Shown piece after piece: positions 28,173 through 37,494 of a stretch of DNA of 49,607 bases. The notes under the pieces are model-generated. The model had not been told where the DNA came from and searched no databases. It was given only the letters and a program-made list of their open reading frames with translations. Source of the DNA: Betaproteobacteria bacterium. GTDB taxonomy: Bacteria > Pseudomonadota > Gammaproteobacteria > Burkholderiales > Burkholderiaceae_D. A program made the position numbers and the translations under genes. How positions within the stretch are numbered: position 1 is the first letter of the stretch; the number at the start of each line of letters is the position of its first letter. The stretch lies in the NCBI GenBank assembly GCA_013287275.1, contig JABDED010000011.1:1-49607 (forward strand), written 5' to 3'.

Positions 28173-29207
28173 ATGGACGACAGAAAACCTGATAACTCTG
28201 AAAAAGGCAAAGCCTTAGCTGCTGCGCTGGCACAAATTGAAAAGCAGTTTGGTAAGGGCTCGGTCATGCGTATGGCTGACGGTGCTGTTGTGGAAGAGGT
28301 GCAGGTAGTGTCCACCGGTTCCCTGGGCCTGGACATTGCGCTGGGTGTGGGCGGTTTGCCGCGCGGCCGCGTAGTGGAAATCTACGGTCCTGAATCTTCC
28401 GGTAAAACAACGCTGACCTTGCAAGTCATTGCAGAGATGCAAAAACTGGGCGGCACTTGCGCGTTTATCGATGCGGAACATGCTCTGGATGTAGGCTATG
28501 CGCAGAAACTGGGCGTGAACCTGTCCGATCTGCTGATCTCGCAGCCGGATACCGGTGAACAGGCGCTGGAAATTACCGATGCGCTGGTGCGCTCTGGCAG
28601 CGTTGACCTGGTGGTCATCGACTCGGTCGCTGCATTGACGCCGCGCGCCGAGATTGAAGGCGACATGGGCGACTCTTTGCCTGGCTTGCAGGCACGCCTG
28701 ATGTCCCAGGCCTTGCGCAAGCTGACAGGCAGCATCAAGCGTACCAATACACTGGTGATCTTTATTAACCAGATCCGTATGAAGATAGGCGTGATGTTCG
28801 GCAGCCCGGAAACGACGACAGGCGGCAATGCGTTGAAATTCTACGCTTCCGTGCGCCTGGATATCCGCCGTACCGGTTCCATCAAGGCCGGCGACGAAGT
28901 GATCGGCAATGAAACCAAGGTCAAGGTCGTCAAGAACAAGGTTGCTCCTCCGTTCAAGGAAGCGCATTTTGATATCCTGTATGGAGAAGGCACTTCCCGT
29001 GAAGGCGAAATCCTGGATCTGGGCGCCGATGCCAAGATCGTTGAAAAAGCCGGTGCGTGGTATAGCTATAACGGTGAAAAAATCGGCCAAGGCAAGGATA
29101 ATGCGCGCAATTTCCTGAAGGAACATCCAGAGCTCGCCTACGAAATTGAAAACAAGGTGCGCGAAAACCTGGGTGTGCCTTTGCTGCCAGAAAACGTCAG
29201 CGCTTAA
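28173..29207 (+). CDS. recA: RecA recombinase
   Basis: A 344-residue ATP-dependent strand-exchange protein and co-protease for LexA self-cleavage. Walker A GPESSGKT at residues 72-79, [12 protein letters not shown] as Walker B, the DNA-binding loops around [16 protein letters not shown] and [17 protein letters not shown], and [20 protein letters not shown] are all present. The acidic C-terminal tail is short. ATG at 28173 follows GGAAGA and gives the usual start; a further 23 codons upstream are in frame but not part of the family. LexA-controlled, with recX downstream. Confidence 0.98.
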   Translation: MDDRKPDNSEKGKALAAALAQIEKQFGKGSVMRMADGAVVEEVQVVSTGSLGLDIALGVGGLPRGRVVEIYGPESSGKTTLTLQVIAEMQKLGGTCAFIDAEHALDVGYAQKLGVNLSDLLISQPDTGEQALEITDALVRSGSVDLVVIDSVAALTPRAEIEGDMGDSLPGLQARLMSQALRKLTGSIKRTNTLVIFINQIRMKIGVMFGSPETTTGGNALKFYASVRLDIRRTGSIKAGDEVIGNETKVKVVKNKVAPPFKEAHFDILYGEGTSREGEILDLGADAKIVEKAGAWYSYNGEKIGQGKDNARNFLKEHPELAYEIENKVRENLGVPLLPENVSA

Positions 29208-29252
29208 TCAGCCTGAGCCGGCCCGGAATGTAGCTGCAACCGGGTCATCGTG

Positions 29253-29286
29253 ACGCCGACCATATCTGTGAAGGTATGGTCGGCGT
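29253..29286 (+). terminator. hairpin between recA and recX
   Basis: ACGCCGACCATA (29253-29264) pairs perfectly over 12 bases with TATGGTCGGCGT (29275-29286), with a 10-base loop, 45 bases after recA. It is followed by TTAGCTTTGGG, so the T-run is poor. A leaky terminator or processing site here would let a little recA transcript run on into recX, as known for E. coli recA-recX. Confidence 0.65.
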
Positions 29287-29320
29287 TTAGCTTTGGGCTT
29301 TGCTTCATGAATACGGAACT

Positions 29321-29779
29321 ATGGCGAAACTGCAAATCAGCCTGAAGGCCAGGGCGTTAAGATACTTGTCGATGCGCGAACATAGCCGCATGGAGTTGGC
29401 GCGCAAACTGTCCCGCTATGCAGAAGAGGGGGACGACGTCCAGGCTCTGCTGGACACGCTGGAGGCTGCAAAGTATTTATCCGCGGAGCGGTTTTCCGAT
29501 TCGCTGGTACACAGGCGCTCGGCTCGTTTCGGGAATAACCGCATTATTGCTGAGCTGCAAAGCCACGACTTGCCTGCGGAAGAAATCGGCAGGGTGAAAG
29601 TGGAACTGATTGAGTCCGAGGCGGAACGGGCTACCGATACCTTGCACAGGAAATATCCTGCGGCTCCCATCGACCATGCTGAGCGTGCAAAACAGGCAAG
29701 ATTTTTACAGCAGAGGGGATTTTCCAGCCGGGCGATACAGGCGGCGATGCGCGCACCACGCGATACCGAAGAGATCTGA
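29321..29779 (+). CDS. recX: RecX, RecA regulator
   Basis: A 152-residue small helical protein that caps RecA filaments and limits their growth. Family features: [21 protein letters not shown] at the start, [25 protein letters not shown], and [18 protein letters not shown] near the end. ATG at 29321 starts the conserved part; a TTG seven codons upstream is also in frame. Directly downstream of recA behind a strong hairpin. Confidence 0.93.
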   Translation: MAKLQISLKARALRYLSMREHSRMELARKLSRYAEEGDDVQALLDTLEAAKYLSAERFSDSLVHRRSARFGNNRIIAELQSHDLPAEEIGRVKVELIESEAERATDTLHRKYPAAPIDHAERAKQARFLQQRGFSSRAIQAAMRAPRDTEEI

Positions 29780-29838
29780 TTATCCTTACAATAGCTTAAA
29801 ATCCTGACAAAAATTCTGCTTAAAACTACTCGCGGACA

Positions 29839-29993
29839 CGCGCTTTTCTGCGGCGAAAAACGCGTAAAACTGACACAGCAGGTGAGTTAGTCGCCTAGCT
29901 GTGCTAAACTCCTATGGTTTTTTGCAGCGCCGCAAGAGCGGCTGCTACCGTAGAAGCTGCGGTAGCGACACGCAATTGTGGCTCTTTTATACT
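29839..29993 (+). promoter_or_regulatory. structured stretch between recX and the DUF2889 gene
   Basis: Three hairpins in a row: 29839-29848 with 29855-29864 (one mismatch); GCCGC (29929-29933) with GCGGC (29938-29942) around AAGA; and GCTACCG (29944-29950) with CGGTAGC (29960-29966). An outer pairing AAGAGC (29934-29939) with GCTCTT (29981-29986) competes with the second. TTTTATACT (29985-29993) ends with a -10-like TATACT, 22 bases before the DUF2889 gene. It may be a terminator plus promoter, or a leader; it matches no RNA family I can name. Confidence 0.35.
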
Positions 29994-30014
29994 GAATAGC
30001 CGCCTGCAGGCATT

Positions 30015-30587
30015 ATGCCCTTATCACCATCCGCTACCCATCGCACGTTGAAGCATACGCGCGCTATTACCATTGAGGCGTTTGCTCGCGACGATGGCTT
30101 ATGGGATCTTGACGCCCACATCACCGATATGAAAACCCGCGATATCCAGCTCGCATCGGGTATTCGTCCTGTCGGTTCCGCTTTGCACGATCTGACCCTG
30201 CGCATCACCATCGACACCGGTTTCACCATCGTCGATGCCGAAGCGGTGTCGGATGCCGTCCCTTATCCTGGTTTTTGTGACACGATAGGTCCGGATTACA
30301 AGAAGCTGATTGGCCTGAACCTGTTAAAGCAACTGCGTCAGGGGGTCAAGGAAAGAATGTCTGGGGTCAAGGGCTGCACGCACCTGACAGAGTTGGCGCA
30401 AATATTGCCGACTGCTGCGGTGCAGGCTTTTGCCGGCGAAGTGATTGATACGCGCGATGGGGCCGGCAGTTCCGGGCAGGACCAGCAGCCGTTTCAACTA
30501 GATCGTTGCCATGCGTTGCGGCTGGATGGCCCGGCAGTTGCGCAATATTACCCGCGGTGGGCGATTAAACCGTCTTCTGCAAATTAG
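30015..30587 (+). CDS. DUF2889 domain protein
   Basis: A 190-residue protein of the DUF2889 family, recognised from TIEAFARDDGLWDLDAHITDMK, VGSALHDLTLRITID, and the C-terminal GCTHLTEL with a conserved Cys-x-His. The family has no assigned function. It has no signal peptide or membrane segment. In Burkholderiales it is often between recX and sucC, as here, which argues for conserved but unknown housekeeping use. Confidence 0.85.
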   Translation: MPLSPSATHRTLKHTRAITIEAFARDDGLWDLDAHITDMKTRDIQLASGIRPVGSALHDLTLRITIDTGFTIVDAEAVSDAVPYPGFCDTIGPDYKKLIGLNLLKQLRQGVKERMSGVKGCTHLTELAQILPTAAVQAFAGEVIDTRDGAGSSGQDQQPFQLDRCHALRLDGPAVAQYYPRWAIKPSSAN

Positions 30588-30657
30588 TCCACAAGTTCGT
30601 TTTTAATTTTACGAATAATTTTTATTATTACTACCTCAGTGTCTGAAGGGAACTCGT

Positions 30658-31827
30658 ATGAAAATCCATGAGTATCAGGGTAAAGAAATCCTCCGTAAAT
30701 TCGGAGTGACAGTACCACGCGGTATTCCATGTCTGTCCGTTGATGAAGCAGTCAAAGCGGCAGAAACGCTCGGCGGCCCGGTATGGGTTGTCAAAGCGCA
30801 AATCCACGCCGGCGGCCGTGGTAAAGGCGGTGGCGTTAAAGTGGCAAAATCCCTGGAGCAAGTCAGGGAATACGCGAATGCGATTCTCGGCATGCAACTG
30901 GTAACCCATCAGACCAGCCCTGAAGGTCAAAAAGTTCGCCGCCTGCTGATCGAAGAAGGCGCGGACATCAAGAAAGAACTGTACGTCAGCATGGTCACCG
31001 ACCGTGTCAGCCAGCGTGTAGTTTTGATGGCCTCCAGCGAAGGCGGGATGGACATTGAAGAAGTGGCGGAAAAGCACCCTGAACTGATCCACCAGATCGC
31101 GATCGATCCTACCGCCGGCCTGCAAGACGGCGAAGCGGATGACATCGCTCGCAAGATCGGCGTGCCTGAGGCGTCTGTGGTTGATGCCCGCACCCAATTG
31201 AAGGGCCTGTACAAAGCCTTCATGGAAACGGATTGCTCGCTGGCAGAAATCAATCCCCTGATCCTGACCGGCTCCGGCAAAGTGATCGCGCTGGATGCGA
31301 AGTTCAACTTCGATGCCAACGCCTTGTTCCGTCAACCGGAAATCGTTGCCTACCGCGATCTGGATGAAGAAGATCCGGCAGAAATCGAAGCCTCCAAGTT
31401 TGACCTGGCCTACATCTCGCTCGACGGCAATATCGGCTGCCTGGTAAACGGCGCAGGCCTGGCGATGGCGACCATGGACACGATCAAGCTGTTCGGCGGT
31501 GAGCCAGCCAACTTCCTGGACGTAGGCGGCGGTGCGACTGCAGAAAAAGTCACTGAAGCCTTCAAGATCATGTTGAAAAACCCAGGCCTGAAAGCCATCC
31601 TGGTCAACATTTTCGGCGGCATCATGCGTTGCGACGTGATTGCAGAAGGCGTCATCACTGCCTCCAAGGCAGTGTCGCTGCAAGTACCACTGGTCGTTCG
31701 CATGAAGGGCACCAATGAAGAGATCGGCAAACAGATGCTGGCGGACTCCGGTTTGCCTATCATTGCCGCAGACACGATGGAAGAAGCAGCGCAAAAAGTT
31801 GTCGCCGCTGCAGCCCAAGCTAAATAA
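30658..31827 (+). CDS. sucC: SucC, succinyl-CoA synthetase beta subunit
   Basis: A 389-residue TCA-cycle subunit that binds the nucleotide and pairs with SucD to convert succinyl-CoA to succinate with ATP formation. ATP-grasp domain signatures: [35 protein letters not shown] near 45-62, and the C-terminal [15 protein letters not shown] and [17 protein letters not shown]. Length is exactly that of the family. Sixteen bases separate it from sucD. Confidence 0.98.
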   Translation: MKIHEYQGKEILRKFGVTVPRGIPCLSVDEAVKAAETLGGPVWVVKAQIHAGGRGKGGGVKVAKSLEQVREYANAILGMQLVTHQTSPEGQKVRRLLIEEGADIKKELYVSMVTDRVSQRVVLMASSEGGMDIEEVAEKHPELIHQIAIDPTAGLQDGEADDIARKIGVPEASVVDARTQLKGLYKAFMETDCSLAEINPLILTGSGKVIALDAKFNFDANALFRQPEIVAYRDLDEEDPAEIEASKFDLAYISLDGNIGCLVNGAGLAMATMDTIKLFGGEPANFLDVGGGATAEKVTEAFKIMLKNPGLKAILVNIFGGIMRCDVIAEGVITASKAVSLQVPLVVRMKGTNEEIGKQMLADSGLPIIAADTMEEAAQKVVAAAAQAK

Positions 31828-31842
31828 TCGCAAGGAAAAGAT

Positions 31843-32724
31843 ATGTCTATCCTGATCAATAAAGACACAAAAGTCATTACCCAAGGTATTACCGGCAAGA
31901 CCGGCCAATTTCATACTCGCATGTGTCGCGATTACGCCAACGGCAAAAACTGTTTCGTTGCCGGTGTAAATCCGAAAAAAGCCGGTGAAGACTTCGAAGG
32001 CATCCCCATTTTTGCCAACGTCAGCGAAGCCAAGGCAGCCACAGGCGCGACCGTTTCCGTGATCTACGTGCCGCCAGCAGGCGCAGCGGCTGCAATCTGG
32101 GAAGCGGTAGAAGCCGACCTAGACCTGGCCATCTGCATCACTGAAGGCATCCCTGTGCGCGACATGATGATGCTGAAGGACCGCATGGCTAAAGCCGGCA
32201 GCAAAACCAAATTGCTGGGACCCAACTGCCCAGGCCTGATCACGCCGGATGAAATCAAGATCGGCATCATGCCCGGCCACATTCACCGCAAAGGCCGTAT
32301 CGGCGTGGTGTCCCGCTCCGGTACTTTGACGTATGAAGCAGTCGGCCAATTGACCGCACTGGGTCTGGGCCAGTCTTCCGCAGTCGGTATCGGCGGCGAT
32401 CCTATCAACGGCCTGAAGCACATCGACATCATGAAGGCTTTCAATGATGATCCTGATACTGACGCTGTGATCATGATCGGCGAAATCGGCGGTCCGGATG
32501 AGGCGAATGCTTCCTACTGGGTGCGCGACAACATGAAGAAACCGGTGGTTGGCTTCATCGCCGGTGTGACTGCGCCTCCGGGCAAGCGCATGGGCCACGC
32601 CGGTGCGTTGATCTCAGGCGGTGCCGATACGGCACAAGCCAAGCTGGATATCATGGAAGAATGCGGTATCAAGGCAACTAAAAACCCGTCCGAAATGGCG
32701 CGTTTGCTGAAGGCGATGCTGTAA
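31843..32724 (+). CDS. sucD: SucD, succinyl-CoA synthetase alpha subunit
   Basis: A 293-residue subunit that binds CoA in the Rossmann domain ([21 protein letters not shown] at the start) and carries the phosphorylated active-site His in the signature [11 protein letters not shown] near residue 246. [10 protein letters not shown] and [10 protein letters not shown] are further signatures. Second gene of sucCD, followed by a terminator. Confidence 0.98.
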   Translation: MSILINKDTKVITQGITGKTGQFHTRMCRDYANGKNCFVAGVNPKKAGEDFEGIPIFANVSEAKAATGATVSVIYVPPAGAAAAIWEAVEADLDLAICITEGIPVRDMMMLKDRMAKAGSKTKLLGPNCPGLITPDEIKIGIMPGHIHRKGRIGVVSRSGTLTYEAVGQLTALGLGQSSAVGIGGDPINGLKHIDIMKAFNDDPDTDAVIMIGEIGGPDEANASYWVRDNMKKPVVGFIAGVTAPPGKRMGHAGALISGGADTAQAKLDIMEECGIKATKNPSEMARLLKAML

Positions 32725-32749
32725 TCTGCTTTTGGCCGGGATTTGAAAG

Positions 32750-32780
32750 AAACAGGGGGGCTTAGGCTCCCTGTTTTTTT
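32750..32780 (+). terminator. rho-independent terminator after sucD
   Basis: AAACAGGG (32750-32757) pairs with CCCTGTTT (32769-32776), followed by a T-run to 32780. It lies 25 bases after sucD. Confidence 0.88.
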
Positions 32781-32943
32781 ATGCCCGAAGCGAACAATAT
32801 GGCGCGATTGCTCTTTGTGATGCCCATCGCACAGACACGGTGGCCGGAATGGCCTTGAATGAGCTTACGTACAGATTGCAATCATTCTTTGCCGGAGTGG
32901 GTTATTCTTGGCTTTTAAATAATTTTCGGGCCGTATTGCGCGC

Positions 32944-33663
32944 ATGGAGTTTTTACTCAATCTCAATTGGTGGGCAGTCGGCCAAATTATCCTGATCGAT
33001 ATCCTGCTGGGTGGCGACAATGCGATAGTCATTGCGCTCGCTTGCCGGAATCTCCCGGCCCATTTGCGCTTGCATGGCATTGTATGGGGCACGGTCGGCG
33101 CAGTGGCAATACGCATCATACTGCTGGCCTTTGCAGTTACAGCATTGCAGTGGCCTTACGTGAAGCTGATAGGCGGTATCCTGTTGTTCTGGATTGCCTA
33201 CAGATTGCTGCTGGAAGACGGCGACAGCCACGCTACGATACCTGCTGCCGATCGCCTGCTAACGGCCGTCAAGACCATTATGGTCGCCGACCTGGTGATG
33301 AGCATGGATAATGTGGTGGCCGTCGCCAGTGCGGCGGAGCAGGTCGGCGGAGAACACCGGTTTGCGCTTGTGGTCTTCGGCATTTTGGTTAGTATCCCCA
33401 TCGTGGTTTGGGGAAGTACGCTGGTCCTGGCGCTGATGCGCAAATTCCCGGTCATTATCACGCTGGGTGCGGCGCTATTAGGTTACCTCGGGGCGGCGAT
33501 GGTGTGCTCGGATGTGGCGATATTGCCTTTTATCGAGGCAAAGTCGGCCTATCGAGATGTAACAATTCCCTTGCTTGATGGTAAGCTTAGCGTACCCGGC
33601 TTGTTGGGGGCAATTGCTGTAGTGATCGCTGCATTTGCCGTTAAGCATAGAAAAGCCATTTAA
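32944..33663 (+). CDS. TerC family integral membrane protein (YjbE type)
   Basis: A 239-residue protein with seven or so membrane segments. The conserved acidic metal-binding motif is intact: ILLGGDNAIVIALACRNLP (residues about 20-38) and VMSMDNVVAVA (about 118-128), with the paired DN motifs of the TerC/Alx family. Members carry manganese or other metals out of the cell or help load exported metalloproteins; which applies here cannot be told. It lies 23 bases before a PP2C phosphatase gene, so they may share a transcript. Confidence 0.88.
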   Translation: MEFLLNLNWWAVGQIILIDILLGGDNAIVIALACRNLPAHLRLHGIVWGTVGAVAIRIILLAFAVTALQWPYVKLIGGILLFWIAYRLLLEDGDSHATIPAADRLLTAVKTIMVADLVMSMDNVVAVASAAEQVGGEHRFALVVFGILVSIPIVVWGSTLVLALMRKFPVIITLGAALLGYLGAAMVCSDVAILPFIEAKSAYRDVTIPLLDGKLSVPGLLGAIAVVIAAFAVKHRKAI

Positions 33664-33685
33664 TTTATATAATTGACTCATATTC

Positions 33686-34492
33686 ATGCCCTTTCAGCAC
33701 GTACTAGAATTCTGTGGCCTTAGCGACATAGGACAGGTGAGAACGCATAATGAAGATGCGATAGAGATCTGTCCTGAGTCGGGCTTTGTCGTGCTCGCAG
33801 ATGGCATGGGGGGATACAACGCGGGCGAGGTCGCAAGCACGATTACCATCGATGTCATCGGCAAAGCCTTGAAATCCAGGCTGCATTCCCAATGGGCCCA
33901 GGTATTTCCGACATCGGCGAATACCGTCCGGCGCTGGCTCAGCGACGCCATCCAGGCCGCCAATGACAGCGTGATAGACGCGGCACAGCTTAATTCGGAA
34001 TACGCCGGCATGGGCACGACGGTGGTCGTGGCGTATTTCCTCCAGGATGTGCTTTTGGTGGCGCATGTGGGAGATTCGCGCGCCTATCGTTACCGCGCAG
34101 ATTACCTGACCCAGATCACGCATGACCACTCCGTGCTTCAGGCGCAGATCGATGCCGGCCTGATCAGCGAAGAGCATGCGCAATTTTCGCCGATCAAGAA
34201 CCTGATCACGCGTGCGGTCGGCGTACAGCATGAAATCGAGATCGATATCCTGGAGCACCCGCTGCAAGAGGGCGATATTTACATGCTGTGCTCGGATGGA
34301 TTGACCGATATGCTCAATCATGATGAAATTCATGCAATCATGACGGAATACTCCGGTAATCTGGAACAATGTTGCCAGGCTCTGGTCGGGGGCGCCAATG
34401 CCAACGGCGGACGCGATAATATTTCCGTCGTTTTGTGCAGGCTGAAGGAGTTGCGGCAGCGCTCGTTGATCGGTCATATTTTTGCCAGCTAA
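33686..34492 (+). CDS. PP2C-type Ser/Thr protein phosphatase
   Basis: A 268-residue metal-dependent phosphatase. The motifs of the bacterial PP2C family are all seen: VRTHNEDAIEI with the first metal Asp/Glu, LADGMGGYNAGEVAS, GMGTTVVVAYF, AHVGDSRAYRYR, LCSDGLTDML and GGRDNISVVLCRL. It is soluble. Directly followed (36-base gap) by an FHA-domain protein, a usual partner that binds phosphothreonine. No Ser/Thr kinase gene lies in the window. Confidence 0.93.
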   Translation: MPFQHVLEFCGLSDIGQVRTHNEDAIEICPESGFVVLADGMGGYNAGEVASTITIDVIGKALKSRLHSQWAQVFPTSANTVRRWLSDAIQAANDSVIDAAQLNSEYAGMGTTVVVAYFLQDVLLVAHVGDSRAYRYRADYLTQITHDHSVLQAQIDAGLISEEHAQFSPIKNLITRAVGVQHEIEIDILEHPLQEGDIYMLCSDGLTDMLNHDEIHAIMTEYSGNLEQCCQALVGGANANGGRDNISVVLCRLKELRQRSLIGHIFAS

Positions 34493-34528
34493 GTTTTTGC
34501 TCATCCAGAAAGCGTTTGTAAAAGAATA

Positions 34529-35158
34529 ATGGTCAAAATCATTGTCACCTATGACGGCCTGATCCAGCAGGAACTGAGCTTCGGCAAGCCGCGCATCACG
34601 ATAGGCAGGCGGCCGTCCAACGACTTGGTCATCGACCACCTGACAGTCAGCGGCCAGCATGCGGCGATAGATACCTCATTGCAGGGCTCCTTTATCCTCG
34701 ATCTGGGCAGCACCAACGGCACGATGATCAACGGCCAGCCGATCAAGAAGCATATGCTGCAAAATAGTGATGTGATCGAAATCGGCAAATACAAGCTGCA
34801 TATCACGCTTGAGCCCGAGCGGGCGGCGAGCCCGGCACCAGTACCGTCCAAGGCGGGCTCAGCCCAGGGTGTACTCCCAGCAAGCGGCGTCGCGCTTCCT
34901 ATCGCTAAAATCAAGGTACTGACTGGTGCCAATGCGGGCCGGGAGCTGGTGCTGAACAAGCCGGTGACCACGCTCGGCAGCCCTGGAGTGCTGGTTGCCG
35001 CCATCACCCGGCAACAGCAGGCATACTACATCGCGCATGTGGAAGGCAGCACCTTCCCCAAGCTCAACGAGCAATTCATCGATACTCAGCCTGTGCCGCT
35101 GAAGGATGGGGATGTGATTGATTTTTCTGGGACGCGGATGGAGTTTTGCCTGGAATAA
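34529..35158 (+). CDS. FHA-domain protein
   Basis: A 209-residue cytoplasmic protein. The forkhead-associated domain occupies residues about 15-92: ITIGRRPSNDLVIDHLTVSGQHA contains the Arg, Ser and His that bind phosphothreonine, followed by LDLGSTNGTMING. A Pro/Ala-rich linker leads to residues about 125-209, which look like a second, degenerate FHA-like fold (RELVLNKPVTTLGSPG). With the adjacent phosphatase it forms a phospho-signalling pair. Targets unknown. Confidence 0.88.
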   Translation: MVKIIVTYDGLIQQELSFGKPRITIGRRPSNDLVIDHLTVSGQHAAIDTSLQGSFILDLGSTNGTMINGQPIKKHMLQNSDVIEIGKYKLHITLEPERAASPAPVPSKAGSAQGVLPASGVALPIAKIKVLTGANAGRELVLNKPVTTLGSPGVLVAAITRQQQAYYIAHVEGSTFPKLNEQFIDTQPVPLKDGDVIDFSGTRMEFCLE

Positions 35159-35251
35159 CTGATCTTTGCGCGTCCAAGCTTCCAACGGGGTATCGTCGCA
35201 AAGTGGAAATATTAATTTCGAATATATTACGAAGTATGGAGACAGCTAACT

Positions 35252-36415
35252 ATGCCAATTCGCCCAAAGTCTGAGTTTCTGGTATTCGGGCAACCAGAGA
35301 TTCAACAAGAGGAGATCGATGAGGTTATCGACTCTATGCATAAAGGGTGGTTGGGCACCGGCCCTAAAGTCGCAAAGTTTGAGCAAGATTTTGCGGCTTA
35401 CAAGAACATGCCGTATGTCGCGGCACTCAACTCATGCACGGCTGCATTGCACCTCAGCTTGCTTGCTGCGGGCATTGGTCCCGGCGACGAAGTAATTACG
35501 ACACCGATGACGTTCTGTGCGACGGTCAATGCGATTATCCATGCAGGGGCTACCCCTGTACTGGCTGATATAGATATAGACAGCTTGAATATCGCGCCTG
35601 ACAAAATACGTGAAAAAATCACTTCCAAGACTCGGGCGATACTTCCTGTGCATTTTGCAGGACGACCTTGCGATATGGATGCGATCGTCAGAATTGCCAA
35701 CGAATATCAACTGAAGCTGATCGAGGATTGTGCGCATGCGATCGAAACCGAATATCACGGGGAAAAAGCTGGAACCTTCGGTGATTTTTCCTGTTTCAGC
35801 TTTTATGCTACCAAGAATGTCAGTTCGGGCGAAGGAGGAATGGTGCTGGCAAAGCGCGAGGAGGATATCGCCCGTATCAAGATACTGGGCTTGCATGGCA
35901 TGAGCAAGGATGCCTGGAAACGTTTTGGCGATGATGGCTATAAGCACTATCAGGTAGTTGAATGCGGTTTTAAATACAACATGATGGATCTGCAGGCTGC
36001 AATGGGCATGCATCAATTGGCGCGAGTTGAGAAAAATTGGTTAAGGCGCCAGCAAATCTGGAGTCACTACCAGCAGGCGTTTGCCGATTTGCCGATTGAT
36101 CTTCCCGCGGAGGTGGAAGCAGAGACTCGGCATGCGTATCACCTGTACACGGTCTTGATCGATGAAAGCAGGGCTGGCTTAAGCAGGGACCAATTTCTCG
36201 ACGCGATGACAGTACAGAATATTGGGGTAGGGGTGCACTATCTGAGCTTGCCGGAACATCCGTACTATCAGAAACGTTTTGGGTGGAAACCGGAGGATTA
36301 TCCTAATGCGCACTTGGTGGGGCAGCAAACCTTGAGCCTTCCAATTTCACCAAAACTATCAGATACCGATATTGCTGACGTAATTCAAGCTGTGAAAAAC
36401 TCCATTCGATACTAA
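35252..36415 (+). CDS. DegT/DnrJ/EryC1/StrS family sugar aminotransferase
   Basis: A 387-residue PLP-dependent aminotransferase that typically adds an amino group to a nucleotide-linked keto sugar. ALNSCTAALHLSLLA (PLP phosphate site), VITTPMTFCATVNA, the Asp in LIEDCAHAIET and the Schiff-base Lys188 in SFYATKNVSSGEGG are present. GGAG-type ribosome site lies 11 bases before ATG 35252. It is the first gene of the surface-glycan region; the matching sugar dehydratase is not in the window, so the keto-sugar must be made elsewhere. Its base composition is like the core genome up to here. Confidence 0.9.
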   Translation: MPIRPKSEFLVFGQPEIQQEEIDEVIDSMHKGWLGTGPKVAKFEQDFAAYKNMPYVAALNSCTAALHLSLLAAGIGPGDEVITTPMTFCATVNAIIHAGATPVLADIDIDSLNIAPDKIREKITSKTRAILPVHFAGRPCDMDAIVRIANEYQLKLIEDCAHAIETEYHGEKAGTFGDFSCFSFYATKNVSSGEGGMVLAKREEDIARIKILGLHGMSKDAWKRFGDDGYKHYQVVECGFKYNMMDLQAAMGMHQLARVEKNWLRRQQIWSHYQQAFADLPIDLPAEVEAETRHAYHLYTVLIDESRAGLSRDQFLDAMTVQNIGVGVHYLSLPEHPYYQKRFGWKPEDYPNAHLVGQQTLSLPISPKLSDTDIADVIQAVKNSIRY

Positions 36416-36686
36416 TGTTCTAAATAGAAGGCGGATATGACTAGATCATGCCATTTTACAAATTAAGCAAAGATGTTGTTTATCATAGTTTGTGAATAGG
36501 GAGTCTCTTAAAAAATTTCAGATAGTTGTTGTACAAAAGCTGTACGCAACTCTTTGCAAGCGGATTCCGGTGGATCGTTACTTCATTATGAAACTGTTCC
36601 ATATAGTTGGGCACTCTAGTGTTCTACGGACGATGGAATCCGTTATGCATGTGCATGCGTTTATTTTTTTGTATTGAGGATATGAA
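36416..36686. other. AT-rich gap before the methyltransferase gene
   Basis: About 270 bases, clearly AT-richer than the DNA to the left. It contains one 61-codon open frame (36492-36677, plus strand) with no recognised family and no good ribosome site, so it is not called as a gene. It marks the left edge of the AT-rich block. Confidence 0.4.
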
Positions 36687-37340
36687 ATGCAGTTAGATGG
36701 CGGGATTGCTGACTCTGGATATTACCAACAACATTACTCTTCGCGAGATTGGAAATTTTATTCCGGAATTGTTGCTCTGATTATTAAACGTTCTTCTCCT
36801 GGTCCTATACTCGATTTAGGTGCTGGGTGCGGATATTTACTTGAATGTGCGTCTCGGTGGGGCTTGACAGGCACAGGAATGGATGGCTCTATTGAAGCAA
36901 TCGCTATGGCGAAAGAACGTTGTCCTACACTCGATATTCGCTATCAAAAATTAAGTGAAAACCTGCCATTTCCTGAAAATTCGTTCCAGACAGTAGTTCT
37001 TAATCAAGTCATTGAGCATTTAGAGCCCGTTGTAGCAGTAAACGTTTTACGCGAATCATTTCGTGTATTGCATCAAGATGGAGTAATCCTTATTGCGGCG
37101 CCTTCAAAGGCCAATAAATATGAGGCAAAAGCCGATCCTACTCATATTAATATGATGTCCCCGAAAGAATTGAAAGCGTTGCTAATTAGTTGTGGCTTTG
37201 TACAAATTCGACCTTTCGATTATCCGTTGCCTTTGCTGGGAAGTAATTGGATAGCTCAGGGGATCATGTATGTAATATTTAAATTAATGCCTTTCGATTG
37301 GTACAGTGCCACCTCAAATGCAACCGCATCCAAACGATAA
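36687..37340 (+). CDS. class I SAM-dependent methyltransferase
   Basis: A 217-residue methyltransferase with the SAM-binding motif I ILDLGAGCGYLLECA (residues about 38-52), acidic motif II near TGTGMDGSIEAI, and motif IV region TVVLNQVIEHLEPV. SAM-fold type 11 proteins in such loci methylate a sugar or a lipid-linked glycan; the acceptor here is unknown. The gene is AT-rich with codons unlike the core genes, pointing to a foreign origin. The ribosome site GAGGA precedes it. Confidence 0.87.
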   Translation: MQLDGGIADSGYYQQHYSSRDWKFYSGIVALIIKRSSPGPILDLGAGCGYLLECASRWGLTGTGMDGSIEAIAMAKERCPTLDIRYQKLSENLPFPENSFQTVVLNQVIEHLEPVVAVNVLRESFRVLHQDGVILIAAPSKANKYEAKADPTHINMMSPKELKALLISCGFVQIRPFDYPLPLLGSNWIAQGIMYVIFKLMPFDWYSATSNATASKR

Positions 37341-37494
37341 AACGCAACGGCTAAAAGTCTTGATCGCAAAAGAGTTATAGTGCTCTTGGGAAGTCCGTCT
37401 ATCGATTTTCTTGGGGATTTTATACGAATGCCAAGTTTTCCAAGCCAGAAGAGTGAAATAAGTTAATTGTATGTATTCGAGGTCGGAAAAACCC

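Noticed and set aside
36492-36677. 61-codon plus-strand open frame in AT-rich DNA
   Set aside because: No family, no ribosome site, and frames of this length occur by chance; noted only as a gap entry.
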